Source: Burkholderia contaminans
GTDB lineage: Bacteria; Pseudomonadota; Gammaproteobacteria; Burkholderiales; Burkholderiaceae
NCBI RefSeq assembly: GCF_029633825.1
Contig: NZ_CP090640.1
Location: 2,480,001-2,544,000 of the forward strand
Length of the DNA: 64,000 nucleotides
Direction: 5' to 3'
This document shows, in pieces, positions 16,960 through 29,156 of the stretch. Each line of letters opens with the position of its first letter. The stretch's first letter is position 1. The notes beneath the pieces are model-generated. The model ran no database searches, had not been told where the DNA came from, and was given only the letters and a program-made list of their open reading frames with translations. The translations under genes and the position numbers were made by a program.

Positions 16960-19280
16960 GCGCGCCCGAACTCTCCGTCCATAACGAAAGCCGTCGCGCG
17001 CTGCTGCTCGGCTTCGCCTCCGGCGGGCTGCTGCTCGCGTTCGGCGTGCCGTCGCTGGTTCACGCGGCCGTGCCGGTGCAGCCGCCCGTCAGCGCGAATC
17101 CTCAATTCGGCGGCGCCGGGATGCCGCACGGGTTGCGCGACGATCCGCACCTGTTCGTCGCGATCGCGCCGGACGGCACGGTCACCGTGACCTGCATCCG
17201 GTCCGAGATGGGGCAGGGGGTGCGCACGAGCGTCGCGCTCGTGGTGGCGGACGAACTGGGCGCCGACTGGGCGCGCGTGAAGGTCGCGCAGGCCGTGGGC
17301 GACGAGCCGCGCTACGGCAACCAGAACACCGACGGATCGCGCAGCCTGCGCCAGAGCTTCGCCGCGCTGCGCCGCGCGGGTGCGGCCGCGCGCACGATGC
17401 TCGAACAGGCGGCTGCCGCGGCGTGGGGCGTCGATGCGCGTCAGGTCAAGGCGACGGTGCACGAGGTCGTCGACACGAAGAGCGGGCGCAAGCTCGGCTT
17501 CGGCGAACTGGCCGCGAAGGCAGCCGCGTTGCCGACGCCGGATCCGGCCACGGTGGCGCTGAAGGCGCCGGCGGAATTCCGCTATATCGGCAAGGGCGAA
17601 ACGGCGCTGATCGACGGGCGCGACATCGTCGGCGGCAGTGCGCACTACGGGATCGACACGCGGCTCGACGGGATGCTGTATGCGGTCGTCGCGCGACCGC
17701 CTGCCTACGGTGACACGGTCGCATCGTTCGATGCATCGGCGGCGGAGAAGCTGCCGGGTGTCGTCAAGGTCGTGCAGCTTGCGCCGACACCGCTGCCGTC
17801 CGGTTTCCAGCCGCTCGGCGGCGTGGCCGTCGTCGCGCGCGATACGTGGACGGCGATCCAGGCACGCGCGCAACTGAAGGTCGACTGGAAGCGCGGGCCC
17901 AACGCGAACTACGATTCCGCCGCGTATCGCGAGACGCTCGAAGCGGCTGTCGCGCAACCGGGCGACGTGATCCGCAACGACGGCGATGCAGCGGCAGCGC
18001 TGGCCGGTGCCGCGAAGCGTGTGCGCGCGACGTACTACATCCCGCATCTCGCGCACGCGACGATGGAGCCGCCCGCGGCCGTTGCACGCGTGGCCGACGG
18101 CCGCTGCGAAGTGTGGACCTGCACGCAGGCGCCGCAGACCACGCGCGACGAGGTCGCGAAGGCGCTCGGGTTGCCGACGGAACGCGTGACGGTCAACGTG
18201 ACGCTGCTCGGCGGCGGTTTTGGCAGGAAGTCGAAGCCCGACTACGTGGTGGAGGCGGCGCTGCTGTCGAAGGCAGCGGGCGCGCCCGTCAAGCTGACGT
18301 TCACGCGCGAGGATGACATCGCGCATGACTATTTCCACGCAGTGTCGCTCGAGGCGTTCGACGGCGGGATCGATGCATCGGGGAAGGTGGTCGCGTGGCA
18401 GCATCGCACGGTCGCGCCGTCGATCCAGTCGACGTTCAGGGCCGGTATCGTGCATGAGCAGCCGGGCGAGCTCGCGCAGGGCATCGCGGACCTGCCGTTC
18501 GCGATTCCGAACGTGCGGATCGAGAATCCGGCCGCGCAAGCGCACACGCGGATCGGCTGGTTCCGCTCGGTCTACAACATCCCGCATGCGTTCGGCATCC
18601 AGAGCTTCGTGTCGGAGCTGGCACACGCGGCCGGTCGCGACCCGAAGGATTTCCTGCTCGAACTGATCGGGCCCGCGCGGCGTTTCGAGCCGCACATCAC
18701 GGTGAAGAACGCGAATTACGGCGAGGATCCGGCGCTGTATCCGATCGATACCGGCCGGCTGCGGCGTGTGGTCGAGACGGTCGCGCGCGGAGCAGGCTGG
18801 GGGCGCAAGCTGCCGAAGGGCCACGGGCTCGGAATTGCCGCGCATCGCAGCTTCGTGTCGTACACGGCGGCGGTGTGCGAGGTGCAGGTCGATGCCGACG
18901 GCAAGATCACGGTGCCGCGTGTCGACATCGCGATCGACTGCGGGCCGCAGGTCAATCCGGAGCGTGTACGCTCGCAGCTCGAGGGCGCGGTGGTGATGGG
19001 GCTCGGCATCGCGCTGCACGGCGAGATCACGTTCAAGGACGGCCATCCGGAGCAGAGCAACTTCAACGGCTTCCAGGTGCTGCGGATGAACGAGGCGCCG
19101 CGCGAAATCCGCGTGCATCTCGTCGCGCCGGACGATTTTGCGACGCCGCTCGGCGGTGTGGGCGAGCCGGGCCTGCCGCCCGTTGCGCCGGCGCTGACCA
19201 ATGCGATCTTCGCGGCGACCGGCACGCGCATCCGCAGCCTGCCGGTTGCCGATCAGCTCGCGAAGCCCCGGGCAGGGTGA
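16956..19280 (+). CDS. iorB: Molybdopterin-binding large subunit, Tat-exported (IorB-like)
   Basis: A 774-residue subunit that should bind molybdopterin cytosine dinucleotide and hydroxylate an N-heterocycle or oxidise an aldehyde. The N-terminus has a Tat signal ([20 protein letters not shown]). [12 protein letters not shown] is a molybdopterin-binding motif, and [15 protein letters not shown] near the C-terminus contains the catalytic Glu of the xanthine-oxidase family. Length and arrangement fit the IorB branch. The cytochrome subunit often found with exported enzymes is absent here, so the electron acceptor is unknown. Confidence 0.87.
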   Translation: MSAPELSVHNESRRALLLGFASGGLLLAFGVPSLVHAAVPVQPPVSANPQFGGAGMPHGLRDDPHLFVAIAPDGTVTVTCIRSEMGQGVRTSVALVVADELGADWARVKVAQAVGDEPRYGNQNTDGSRSLRQSFAALRRAGAAARTMLEQAAAAAWGVDARQVKATVHEVVDTKSGRKLGFGELAAKAAALPTPDPATVALKAPAEFRYIGKGETALIDGRDIVGGSAHYGIDTRLDGMLYAVVARPPAYGDTVASFDASAAEKLPGVVKVVQLAPTPLPSGFQPLGGVAVVARDTWTAIQARAQLKVDWKRGPNANYDSAAYRETLEAAVAQPGDVIRNDGDAAAALAGAAKRVRATYYIPHLAHATMEPPAAVARVADGRCEVWTCTQAPQTTRDEVAKALGLPTERVTVNVTLLGGGFGRKSKPDYVVEAALLSKAAGAPVKLTFTREDDIAHDYFHAVSLEAFDGGIDASGKVVAWQHRTVAPSIQSTFRAGIVHEQPGELAQGIADLPFAIPNVRIENPAAQAHTRIGWFRSVYNIPHAFGIQSFVSELAHAAGRDPKDFLLELIGPARRFEPHITVKNANYGEDPALYPIDTGRLRRVVETVARGAGWGRKLPKGHGLGIAAHRSFVSYTAAVCEVQVDADGKITVPRVDIAIDCGPQVNPERVRSQLEGAVVMGLGIALHGEITFKDGHPEQSNFNGFQVLRMNEAPREIRVHLVAPDDFATPLGGVGEPGLPPVAPALTNAIFAATGTRIRSLPVADQLAKPRAG

Positions 19281-19348
19281 CACAATCTCCGGGCCGGGCC
19301 GCTTCGTGCGGCCCGATACGCAACCATCCTTGAACAAGGAGTGTGGAC

Positions 19349-20116
19349 GTGGCCTCATCCGATGTCAGTGTGAAGCAGGCGGTTTCCCCCACCGAATGGG
19401 ACGCGCGAGTCAATCTGGCGGCGGCTTACCGCCTCACCGCGCTGTTCGGCTGGGACGATCTCGTGTTCACCCATATTTCCGCGCGCGTGCCCGGCCCGGA
19501 GCATCACTTCCTGATCAACCCGTACGGCATGATGTTCGACGAGATCACGGCGTCGTCGCTGGTGAAGGTCGATCTCGACGGACGCAAGGTGTCCGAATCA
19601 CCTTACGAGATCAACCCTGCCGGCTTCACCATCCACAGCGCGGTGCACGCGGCTCGCGACGACGCACTGTGCGTGATGCATACGCATTCGATCAATGGCG
19701 TCGCCGTGTCGGCGCAGGAAGGCGGCTTGCTGCCGCTGTCGCAGCAGTCGCTCGGCGTGCTGGCGTCGCTCGGCTATCACGACTACGAGGGCATTGCGCT
19801 CAACGAGGCCGAGAGGGCGCGCCTCGTGCACGACCTCGGCGCCCACACGAACCTGATGCTGCGCAATCACGGCCTGTTGACCGTCGGTGCGACGCCGGCA
19901 GACGCGTTCGTCGCGATGTATTTCTTCGAAGCGGCCTGCATGATCCAGGTCCGTGCGCAGGCAGGCGGCTCGGCGCTGCTGCCGATCGCGCAACCGATTC
20001 TCGACGGCATCAAGCAGCAGATCGCCGCGGTGACGCGCGGGATGGGCGCCGGGGCGCTCGTCTGGCCCGGCTTGCTGCGCCGGCTCGATCGGCGCAATCC
20101 CGGTTACGCGGACTAG
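19349..20116 (+). CDS. Class II aldolase/adducin domain protein
   Basis: The protein of about 255 residues has the zinc-binding class II aldolase layout: WDDLVFTHISARVPG, MHTHSINGVAVSAQ (two metal-ligand His) and MLRNHGLLTVGATPADAF (third His). Relatives include fuculose-phosphate aldolase, ribulose-phosphate epimerases and many uncharacterised carbohydrate enzymes. GTG 19349 is 7 bp after an AAGGAG site and was preferred over GTG 19343, which lies too close. A hairpin (CGGGCCGC / GCGGCCCG, 19295-19315) separates it from iorB. Confidence 0.82.
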   Translation: MASSDVSVKQAVSPTEWDARVNLAAAYRLTALFGWDDLVFTHISARVPGPEHHFLINPYGMMFDEITASSLVKVDLDGRKVSESPYEINPAGFTIHSAVHAARDDALCVMHTHSINGVAVSAQEGGLLPLSQQSLGVLASLGYHDYEGIALNEAERARLVHDLGAHTNLMLRNHGLLTVGATPADAFVAMYFFEAACMIQVRAQAGGSALLPIAQPILDGIKQQIAAVTRGMGAGALVWPGLLRRLDRRNPGYAD

Positions 20117-20223
20117 CGGATCCGTCGTTGTCGTTTTAGAACGATCGTGCTAAATTCCTGCCAGCACTTTCAGTCAGGCAACCCTTCATTCGGCTGACGA
20201 AGCCGGCCCCGGGAGGCAGCACG

Positions 20224-22053
20224 ATGAGTTTGTTGATGTCGCGACGCGATCTCGCGTTCCTGCTGTATGACTGGCTCGACGCGGAAGCGCTCGTCGCGCT
20301 GCCGCGTTACGCCGAGCACGGTCGCGAGACGTTCGATGCGGTGCTCGACACCAGCGAGCGGATTGCCGAAGACCTGTTCGCGCCGCATGCGGCGCGTGGC
20401 GATCGCGAGGAACCGCAGTTCGACGGCGAGCGCGTGACGCTGATCCCGGACGTCGCACCGGCCGTGCGCGCCTTTGCGGACGCCGGGCTGATCGCCGCGG
20501 GCCATGACGAAGCGCTCGGCGGCATGCGCTTGCCGAAGCTGGTCGAAGCCGCATCGTTCCTGTTCTTCCAGGCCGCGAACATCGCAACGTCCGCCTATCC
20601 GTTCCTGACCGCCGCCAACGCGAACCTGCTCGTCGCGCACGGCAGCGCCGCGCAGATCGACGCGTTCGCGCGCCCGGAGCTCGAAGGGCGCTACTTCGGC
20701 ACCATGTGCCTGTCCGAGCCGCAAGCCGGGTCGTCGCTGTCCGACATCGCGACGCGTGCGGATTTCGAAGGCGACTCGCCGCTCGGCCCGCGCTACCGGC
20801 TGACCGGCAACAAGATGTGGATCTCGGGCGGTGAACACGAGCTCACGGAGAACATCGTCCACCTCGTGCTCGCGAAGATTCCGGACGAACATGGCCGGCT
20901 GCTGCCCGGCACGCGCGGCATCTCGCTGTTCGTCGTGCCCAAGTACCTGCCGGGCGCCGACGGCGCGGCCCTGGGCGAGCACAACGATGTGGTGCTGGCC
21001 GGGCTGAACCACAAGATGGGCTACCGCGGCACCACCAACTGCCTGCTGAACTTCGGCGAAGGCACGCGCTACCGCCCGGAAGGGCGCGCAGGCGCGATCG
21101 GCTATCTGGTCGGCCAGCCGAACCATGGCCTCGCATACATGTTCCACATGATGAACGAAGCGCGCATCGGGGTCGGCGCGGGCGCGGTGGCGCTCGGCTA
21201 CACGGGTTATCTGCACGCGCTCGACTATGCGCGCAACCGGCCGCAAGGGCGCCCGCTCGGGCCGGCGGGCAAGGATGCCGCCGCGCCGCAGGCGTCGATC
21301 GTCGAACATCCGGACGTGCGGCGCATGTTGCTCGCGCAGAAGGCCTATGTCGAAGGCGGTCTCGCGCTGATCCTGTATTGCTCGAAGCTGGTCGATGAAG
21401 CACGCGCGCACGACGATGCGGACGTACGCGCCCAAGCGACGCGCCTGCTCGACATCCTGACGCCGATCGCGAAAAGCTGGCCGTCGCAGTGGTGTCTCGC
21501 TGCGAACGACCTCGCGATCCAGGTGCACGGCGGCTATGGCTACACGCGCGATTACGCGGTGGAGCGGCTCTATCGCGACAATCGTCTCAACCCGATCCAC
21601 GAAGGCACGCATGGAATCCAGGCGCTCGACCTGCTGGGCCGCAAGGTCGCACAGGACGATGGCGCGTTGCTGCACGCACTCGATGCGCGGATCGGCGCGA
21701 CGGTCGAACGTGCGCGAACGCTCGATGCCGGCCTGCGCGAACAGGCCGACGCGCTGGCAAAGCGCTGGGCGCGGCTCGTCGAGGTCACGCGGCAACTCGG
21801 CGCAATCGGCGATCCGCAGGCGCGGCTCGCGAACGCGAGCGTCTATCTGGAAGCGTTCGGCCATCTCGTCGTTGCGTGGCTGTGGCTCGACGTGACGCTT
21901 GCCGCGCACGGGCACGCCGACGATTTCGACGACGGCAAGCGTGCGGCGGCCCGCTATTTCTTCAACTGGGAATTGCCGAAAGTGGATGCGCAACTCGATC
22001 TGCTCGCGAGCGTCGACACGACGACGCTCGACATGCGCGACGCGTGGTTCTGA
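20224..22053 (+). CDS. Acyl-CoA dehydrogenase
   Basis: This FAD enzyme forms the trans-2 double bond of acyl-CoA. The 609-residue form is longer than the usual 380 residues and belongs to the extended FadE branch with an extra C-terminal helical domain. Visible signatures are MCLSEPQAGSSLSDI, GNKMWISGGEHEL, IQVHGGYGYTRDY and the catalytic Glu in NPIHEGTHGIQAL (about residue 460). GGGAGG precedes ATG 20224. The downstream quinone oxidoreductase may share its transcript. Confidence 0.92.
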   Translation: MSLLMSRRDLAFLLYDWLDAEALVALPRYAEHGRETFDAVLDTSERIAEDLFAPHAARGDREEPQFDGERVTLIPDVAPAVRAFADAGLIAAGHDEALGGMRLPKLVEAASFLFFQAANIATSAYPFLTAANANLLVAHGSAAQIDAFARPELEGRYFGTMCLSEPQAGSSLSDIATRADFEGDSPLGPRYRLTGNKMWISGGEHELTENIVHLVLAKIPDEHGRLLPGTRGISLFVVPKYLPGADGAALGEHNDVVLAGLNHKMGYRGTTNCLLNFGEGTRYRPEGRAGAIGYLVGQPNHGLAYMFHMMNEARIGVGAGAVALGYTGYLHALDYARNRPQGRPLGPAGKDAAAPQASIVEHPDVRRMLLAQKAYVEGGLALILYCSKLVDEARAHDDADVRAQATRLLDILTPIAKSWPSQWCLAANDLAIQVHGGYGYTRDYAVERLYRDNRLNPIHEGTHGIQALDLLGRKVAQDDGALLHALDARIGATVERARTLDAGLREQADALAKRWARLVEVTRQLGAIGDPQARLANASVYLEAFGHLVVAWLWLDVTLAAHGHADDFDDGKRAAARYFFNWELPKVDAQLDLLASVDTTTLDMRDAWF

Positions 22054-22201
22054 TCGTCGCTTCACCGATATTCCGGAATGCAGACGATGTCGCGGATGCC
22101 GGATCCGTCGGCTGTTGTGTATTCGCCGTGAACCGGCCGTGCGGGCGTGCCCCGCGGGATGACTCGATGCGCGGCGACGCCGCACAAGGAGAGAGACGAA
22201 C

Positions 22202-23182
22202 ATGAAAGCCCTGTTGTGTACCGCATTCGGCCCGATCGACAGCTTGCGCATCGAGGACGTGGCGATCCCCGAACCGGGCGCGGGCCAGGTCCGGGTTCAG
22301 GTGAAGGCCGCATCGCTCAATTTCCCCGACGCGCTGATCGTCCAGGGCTTGTACCAGGTGAAACCGTCGTTGCCGTTTTCGCCGGGCGCGGAATTTGCCG
22401 GCGTGATCGACGCGGTGGGCGAGGGCGTGACCGCGTGGCGGCCGGGTGATTCGGTGGTTGCGTTCACCGGGCACGGCGGGTTCGCGCAGCAGTGCGTGGC
22501 CGATGTGCACCAGATTGCCGCGCTGCCGCCGGGCATGACGTTCGAGCAGGGCGCGGCGCTCGTGCTTGCGTACGGCACGTCGCTGCACGCGTTGCAGCAG
22601 CGCGCGCGGCTGCAAGAAGGCGAGACGTTGCTCGTACTGGGCGCGGCGGGCGGCGTTGGCCTCGCCGCGATCGAGATCGCGAAGGCGCTCGGCGCGCGCG
22701 TGATCGCGGCGGCGTCGAGTGCGGACAAGCTGGCGCTGTGCCGCGATGCGGGCGCCGACGAGACGATCGACTATGCGACCGAAGACCTGCGCCGCCGCGT
22801 GGACGAGTTGACCGGCGGGCGCGGTGCGGACGTCGTCTACGATCCGGTCGGGGGCGCCTACAGCGAAGCGGCGTTGCGCGCGACCGCGTGGCGCGGCCGG
22901 TTCCTCGTGGTCGGCTTCGCGGCCGGCGAGATCCCGAAGCTCGCGCTGAACCTGGCGCTGCTCAAGGAGCGCGACATTCTGGGCGTGTTCTGGGGCGACG
23001 CGGTGCGCCGCGATCCGAAGCAGCATGTCGCGAACATGCGCGTGCTTGCCGAATGGTTCGCGGCCGGCAAGATACGACCCGCAATCACCGAGCGTGTGTC
23101 GCTGGCCGACGCGGCCGATGCGATCGCGAGGATGGCCAACCGGCAGGTGAAGGGCAAGGTGGTGATCCTGCCGGACGCGTGA
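22202..23182 (+). CDS. NADPH:quinone oxidoreductase, medium-chain dehydrogenase family
   Basis: The 326-residue protein has the GroES-like N-terminal half (AASLNFPDALIVQGLYQVKP) and a Rossmann half with LGAAGGVGLAAIEIAKALGA for NADPH. There are no zinc-ligand cysteines of the alcohol dehydrogenase type, which fits the quinone oxidoreductase/Qor branch. AAGGAGAG precedes ATG 22202. It follows the acyl-CoA dehydrogenase in the same direction. Confidence 0.88.
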   Translation: MKALLCTAFGPIDSLRIEDVAIPEPGAGQVRVQVKAASLNFPDALIVQGLYQVKPSLPFSPGAEFAGVIDAVGEGVTAWRPGDSVVAFTGHGGFAQQCVADVHQIAALPPGMTFEQGAALVLAYGTSLHALQQRARLQEGETLLVLGAAGGVGLAAIEIAKALGARVIAAASSADKLALCRDAGADETIDYATEDLRRRVDELTGGRGADVVYDPVGGAYSEAALRATAWRGRFLVVGFAAGEIPKLALNLALLKERDILGVFWGDAVRRDPKQHVANMRVLAEWFAAGKIRPAITERVSLADAADAIARMANRQVKGKVVILPDA

Positions 23183-23253
23183 CCGGTTTCCCCGCGCGTG
23201 GCGTGTCGCGTTTGGGCACGCGCCGCGCGGTTGCGGTTCAGCGCTCGTGCGGG

Positions 23254-23904
23254 TTAGGCGATTTGCTGCAGAAGGGCCGCAACGCGCTGCCCGAGCGCCC
23301 GATGCTGATCGGCCGCGAAGTGAACGCCGTCCACCGGGCTCACCTCGATGATCGCGCCGGCATCGAGAAAGTGCGCACCGGCATCGCTTGCCACCTGTTC
23401 GTACCGCTTCGCGAGCTGCCGCGACTTCGCTGCGCCGCCCGCGAAGATCTCGCCGAGGAAGCCGACTTCGACGATCGGCGCAGGCGCCATCAGCACGAGC
23501 TTCGGTGACGTACCGGACGGACCGGCGCCGCACGCAGCGATCTCGGCAAGCAGCACGCCGGCCGACGTCGCGATGTCGGCGGGAGTGACCGAGAAGCGTG
23601 TCTTCAGATCGTTGGTCCCGAGCATCAGCACGACGACATTGATGGGCAAGTGACTTTCGAGGCACGCGCGCAGATACGACAAGCCGTTCTTGTGCCGGCC
23701 TTCGATCGGATCGTCATGCACGGTCGTGCGCGCGGGCAACCCTTCTTCGATGACCCGCCAGCTCGCGCCGAGCGTATGCGCCAGTACGCCGGTCCAGCGT
23801 TCTTCGCGTGTGAACCGTTCCAGTACGCCGGCGCGCGTCATCGGGCGTGTGCCGTGCGTGTTCGAATCGCCGTAGCAGAGCACGGTTTTCTGCGTCATCG
23901 TCAT
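23254..23904 (-). CDS. SGNH/GDSL-family hydrolase
   Basis: The 216-residue esterase-fold protein has block I GDSNTHGTRP (nucleophile Ser), block III MLGTNDLKTRF and block V VDGVHFAADQH (catalytic Asp/His). It resembles the arylesterase/acetylxylan esterase-like branch. GGAGGAC precedes the start; ATG 23904 lies very close to it, and ATG 23898 has better spacing, so the true start may be two codons in. It is followed in the same direction from the PadR gene by 24 bp. Confidence 0.85.
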   Translation of the reverse strand: MTMTQKTVLCYGDSNTHGTRPMTRAGVLERFTREERWTGVLAHTLGASWRVIEEGLPARTTVHDDPIEGRHKNGLSYLRACLESHLPINVVVLMLGTNDLKTRFSVTPADIATSAGVLLAEIAACGAGPSGTSPKLVLMAPAPIVEVGFLGEIFAGGAAKSRQLAKRYEQVASDAGAHFLDAGAIIEVSPVDGVHFAADQHRALGQRVAALLQQIA

Positions 23905-23928
23905 GTCCTCCGTCAGTCATTCAGTCGT

Positions 23929-24465
23929 TCAGTCTTTCGGCAAGCGCAGCACGTCGAGCGCATGCTGTGAGAACTCGACCCAGAACCGCTCGTTCGCGAT
24001 GCCGGCCTGCAGGACCAGATGCTGCAGGCGCTTCGTGCGCGAATCCCCGTCTTCCGAAAAATCGCGTGCCTCGATCTGCAGATACAGGTCGAGCTTCTCC
24101 TGGTGCAACGCGATGCGCCGCCTGATTTCGTCCTCGAGGCCGGCCGGGCCGAGCACCGCTTCCGCACGCAGGCGCACCATCAACGCCTCGCGCAGCGGCG
24201 TCGGGTCTTCCTGTTCGGCGATCCAGCGCCGCAACTCCTTCTTGCCGGCCGGCAGGATCCGGTACGCGCGCTTGCGGCCGCGCCCCGATTCGGCCGGCAG
24301 CGATTCGACCCAGCCCGTTTCCTCGAGACGCCCCAGCTCGCGGTAGATCTGCTGGTGCGTCGCCTGCCAGAAATAGCCGATCGAGCGATCGAAGCGGTCG
24401 GCGAGTTCGGAGCCTGAACCCGGGCGTTCGGCGAGAGCGGTGAGGAGTGCGTGGGGCAGGGACAT
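23929..24465 (-). CDS. PadR-family transcriptional repressor
   Basis: A 178-residue regulator with an N-terminal winged helix (ALLTALAERPGSGSELADRF ... QQIYRELGRLEETGWV) and a C-terminal helical dimerisation domain (LREALMVRLRAEAVL), the PadR-s1-like layout. PadR proteins repress divergent detoxification or catabolic genes until an effector binds. The divergent dienoyl-CoA reductase gene and two identical palindromes between them fit this. ATG 24465 starts right at the conserved N-terminus. Confidence 0.88.
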   Translation of the reverse strand: MSLPHALLTALAERPGSGSELADRFDRSIGYFWQATHQQIYRELGRLEETGWVESLPAESGRGRKRAYRILPAGKKELRRWIAEQEDPTPLREALMVRLRAEAVLGPAGLEDEIRRRIALHQEKLDLYLQIEARDFSEDGDSRTKRLQHLVLQAGIANERFWVEFSQHALDVLRLPKD

Positions 24466-24540
24466 GTCGGATCGGAGGAGGCCGCGGAATGAACCGCATC
24501 TTGCCATATCGGGGCCGCAGTACAAGATGAGGGACGCGTT

Positions 24541-26640
<2,100 letters not shown>

Positions 26641-26683
26641 AACTGATTCGTTTCTTTTCCGCCCGACGATACTGGAGCCTTCG

Positions 26684-27124
26684 ATGACGAACGCACCGCT
26701 GCATCTTCAACCCGCTGTCGCGCAATCGCTCGACAAGTGGCATGCAATGATCGAGCGCAAGGATTTTGGCGCGCTGGAGTCGATCGTCCATCCGGACGCC
26801 GTGTTCCGTTCGCCGATGGCGTTCAAGCCCTATGGGCCGGCGCCCGCGCTATTGCTGGCGCTGCGCACGGTAGTCACGATTCTCCAGGATTTCACCTACT
26901 ACCGGCAGTTCGTCACCGACGACGGCAAGAGCGTGGTGCTGGAGTTCAGCGCGACCATCGGCGACAAGGCGCTGAAGGGGATCGACATGATCCGCTTCGA
27001 CGACGAAGGGCGGATCGTCGAATTCGAGGTCATGATCCGGCCGTTCAATGCGCTGCAGGCGCTCGGCGCCGAAATGGGCGCGCGGCTCGCGCAGCAGTTG
27101 CCGGCGTTCAAGCTCGGCGGCTGA
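26684..27124 (+). CDS. SnoaL-like (NTF2-fold) protein
   Basis: The 146-residue product fits the NTF2-like cone fold: a start helix (AVAQSLDKWHAMIERKDFGA), the typical IVHPDAVFRSPM strand, and the closing RFDDEGRIVEFEVMIRP segment. Such proteins are small isomerases, hydrolases or ligand carriers. It lies just after the reductase gene and is probably in the same PadR-controlled transcript, so it may act on the same compound. Confidence 0.8.
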   Translation: MTNAPLHLQPAVAQSLDKWHAMIERKDFGALESIVHPDAVFRSPMAFKPYGPAPALLLALRTVVTILQDFTYYRQFVTDDGKSVVLEFSATIGDKALKGIDMIRFDDEGRIVEFEVMIRPFNALQALGAEMGARLAQQLPAFKLGG

Positions 27125-27232
27125 GCGGGGCGATTGCGGGGCGGCGGGCGCCGCGCGCTTGGCGCCCGAGTTGTGCCAGCACGCGTTCGGATTCAGTTGC
27201 GCCCGCAACATTCCACCTCACGACGTGGCGGA

Positions 27233-28114
27233 TCACACGGCGCGCTCCGCGGGGTTGAGCACGAAGTCGTATTCGAGGGTGTAGAACGGCGTGTCCATGC
27301 GCGAGCCGTCCGGCGCGATGCCGGGCGCGTGCCGCACCCAGTCGGCGACGAGCGTCGACCGTACGCCGAACACCGCATCGGAGTCGAGATAGCGGTCGCC
27401 GTCGCGGAACACGTGCGTGATCAGCGTTTCGTAGCCGCGCGCCTCGATCATGAAGTGCAGGTGCGCGGGGCGCCAAGGATGACGGCCGAGCGCGTCGAGC
27501 ATCGCGCCGACGGGGCCGTCGTGCGGAATCGGATACGGCTCGGCGAGGATCGAGCGGAATGCGTAACGGCCGTCGGCATCAGTGCGCAGCCGGCCGCGCG
27601 CGCGGTGCGTGACCGAGCCGTCGTCGGCCGGAAGCTGCACGTCGTAGTGCCCGTCCTCGTCGGCTTGCCAGACTTCCAGCGACGCGTGCGCGATCGGCCG
27701 GCCGTCGATGCCGCGCACATGGCCCGACACGAAGCAGGGCTCGCCGCAGGCGCCGTTCGCGATGTCGTCGAACATCCCGAAGTCGCGGCTGCCTTCGACG
27801 TAGAACGGACCGAATACGGTCGCCTCCGTGCAGCCGGCCGGCTTCGCGTGATTCTGCGCGGTGACGAGGGTCGACAGCCCGAGCACGTCGGACAGCAGGA
27901 TGAACTCCTGGCGCTTGTCGTCGGTGATGTGACCCACCGCCGTCAGGAAGCCGATCGCGGTTTGCCATTCGGCCTCGGTGAGCTTCGTCTCCCGTGCAAA
28001 GGAATGCAGATGCTGGACGAGGCTGGTCATCACCGTGTGCAACCGCTCGTCGCGACAGCCGCCCAGCGACGCGATCACGGCCTGTGTGATGGTGTCTTCG
28101 TCGAGATTGCGCAT
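27233..28114 (-). CDS. Intradiol ring-cleavage dioxygenase (hydroxyquinol or catechol 1,2-dioxygenase)
   Basis: A non-haem Fe(III) enzyme that opens ortho-diphenol rings between the hydroxyls. The 293-residue protein has the dimerisation helix region at the N-terminus and the four iron ligands: Tyr157 (EDGHYDVQ), Tyr194 (EPYPIPHDG), His218 and His220 (RPAHLHFMI). Length and the GPFYVEGSRD segment are closest to hydroxyquinol 1,2-dioxygenases. No maleylacetate reductase or other pathway gene is adjacent. AGGAGAC precedes ATG 28114. The divergent LysR gene is its likely regulator. Confidence 0.9.
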   Translation of the reverse strand: MRNLDEDTITQAVIASLGGCRDERLHTVMTSLVQHLHSFARETKLTEAEWQTAIGFLTAVGHITDDKRQEFILLSDVLGLSTLVTAQNHAKPAGCTEATVFGPFYVEGSRDFGMFDDIANGACGEPCFVSGHVRGIDGRPIAHASLEVWQADEDGHYDVQLPADDGSVTHRARGRLRTDADGRYAFRSILAEPYPIPHDGPVGAMLDALGRHPWRPAHLHFMIEARGYETLITHVFRDGDRYLDSDAVFGVRSTLVADWVRHAPGIAPDGSRMDTPFYTLEYDFVLNPAERAV

Positions 28115-28232
28115 AGGGGGTGTCTCCTGATGTCGTTGGATAGCGCGTTGACGTAACATTAATTCCTCCCTGGATCGTAAAAAAGAGGGTTTGCGGGAGT
28201 TTTGTTCTCCGCCAGGTGGAAGAATCGAGCGC

Positions 28233-29156
28233 ATGGACAAGTGGACGCAGATCGAATTTTTCGTGCAGGTGGCCGAGCTGGGCAGCCTGTCGAAGGCCGC
28301 CGAGCGGCTCGGGATGTCGAGTGCGGCGGCGAGCCGCTGCCTGAACGCGCTGGAGGAGCGGCTGGGGGCGCGGCTCGTCGAGCGCACCACGCGGCGCTTG
28401 TGGCTGACCGACGCCGGGCATGAATACCACCGGCGTTGCGTGGCAATCCTGATGGAACTGTCGGAGGCCGATGCGGCGGTCAACGAAGCGAGCGTCAATC
28501 CGGCCGGCACGCTGCGTGTGACCGCGTCGGTATCGTTCGCGTCGATGTATATCGCGCCCGCGTTGCCGGAGTTTCACCGGCGCTACCCGAACCTGAACGT
28601 GCAGATCGTCGCGGCGAACCGCTATCCGGATTTCATCGAGGCCGGCATCGACGTGGCGATCCGCACGCGCGAGCATGAGGCGGATTCGGGCATCACCGTG
28701 CGCAAGCTTGCCGAGACGCGGCGCGTGCTGGCCGCGTCGCCCGGGTACCTGGCGAAGCACGGCGCGCCGGTGACGCCCGATGCACTATGCGACCACCGGA
28801 TGCTGGTCTATAACCTCGCGAACGATCCGTACGTGCTGCATTTCCGCCACGGCGCGAAGAAGCAGTCGGTCACGATCAAGAGCGTGCTCGATGCGAACGA
28901 AGGGCAGGTAATCCGCGCGGCGGCGCTTGCCGGGCTCGGCATCCTGATCCAGCCGCTCTACATCGTTCACGACGACATCGTTGCGGGGAAGCTGGTGCCG
29001 GTGCTCACCGACTGGCAACTGCCGGCGCTCACCGTCAATATCGCGTACCAGAGCCGTCGTCACCAGCCGGCGAAGATCCGCGTGTTCACCGAGTTCCTGA
29101 TCGAGCGTTTCGAACGCCTCGGGCTCGCGCGCAAATGGAAGGAAGTCGGCCGTTGA
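28233..29156 (+). CDS. LysR-family regulator divergent from the dioxygenase
   Basis: The 307-residue protein has the LysR winged helix at the N-terminus (QIEFFVQVAELGSLSKAAER, then SAAASRCLNALEERLG) and a periplasmic-binding-like effector domain. It belongs to the CrgA/PecT-like group by its N-terminal pattern. The 118-bp gap to the dioxygenase gene should hold the shared promoters; no clear T-N11-A site was picked out. Confidence 0.9.
   Translation: MDKWTQIEFFVQVAELGSLSKAAERLGMSSAAASRCLNALEERLGARLVERTTRRLWLTDAGHEYHRRCVAILMELSEADAAVNEASVNPAGTLRVTASVSFASMYIAPALPEFHRRYPNLNVQIVAANRYPDFIEAGIDVAIRTREHEADSGITVRKLAETRRVLAASPGYLAKHGAPVTPDALCDHRMLVYNLANDPYVLHFRHGAKKQSVTIKSVLDANEGQVIRAAALAGLGILIQPLYIVHDDIVAGKLVPVLTDWQLPALTVNIAYQSRRHQPAKIRVFTEFLIERFERLGLARKWKEVGR

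Noticed and set aside
19295..19315. Hairpin after iorB as a terminator
   Set aside because: 8-bp stem without a T-run; noted only as possible mRNA structure.
16902..19358. A long minus-strand frame opposite iorB
   Set aside because: Arg/His-rich shadow typical of antisense GC-rich DNA; the plus strand has clear molybdenum-enzyme motifs.
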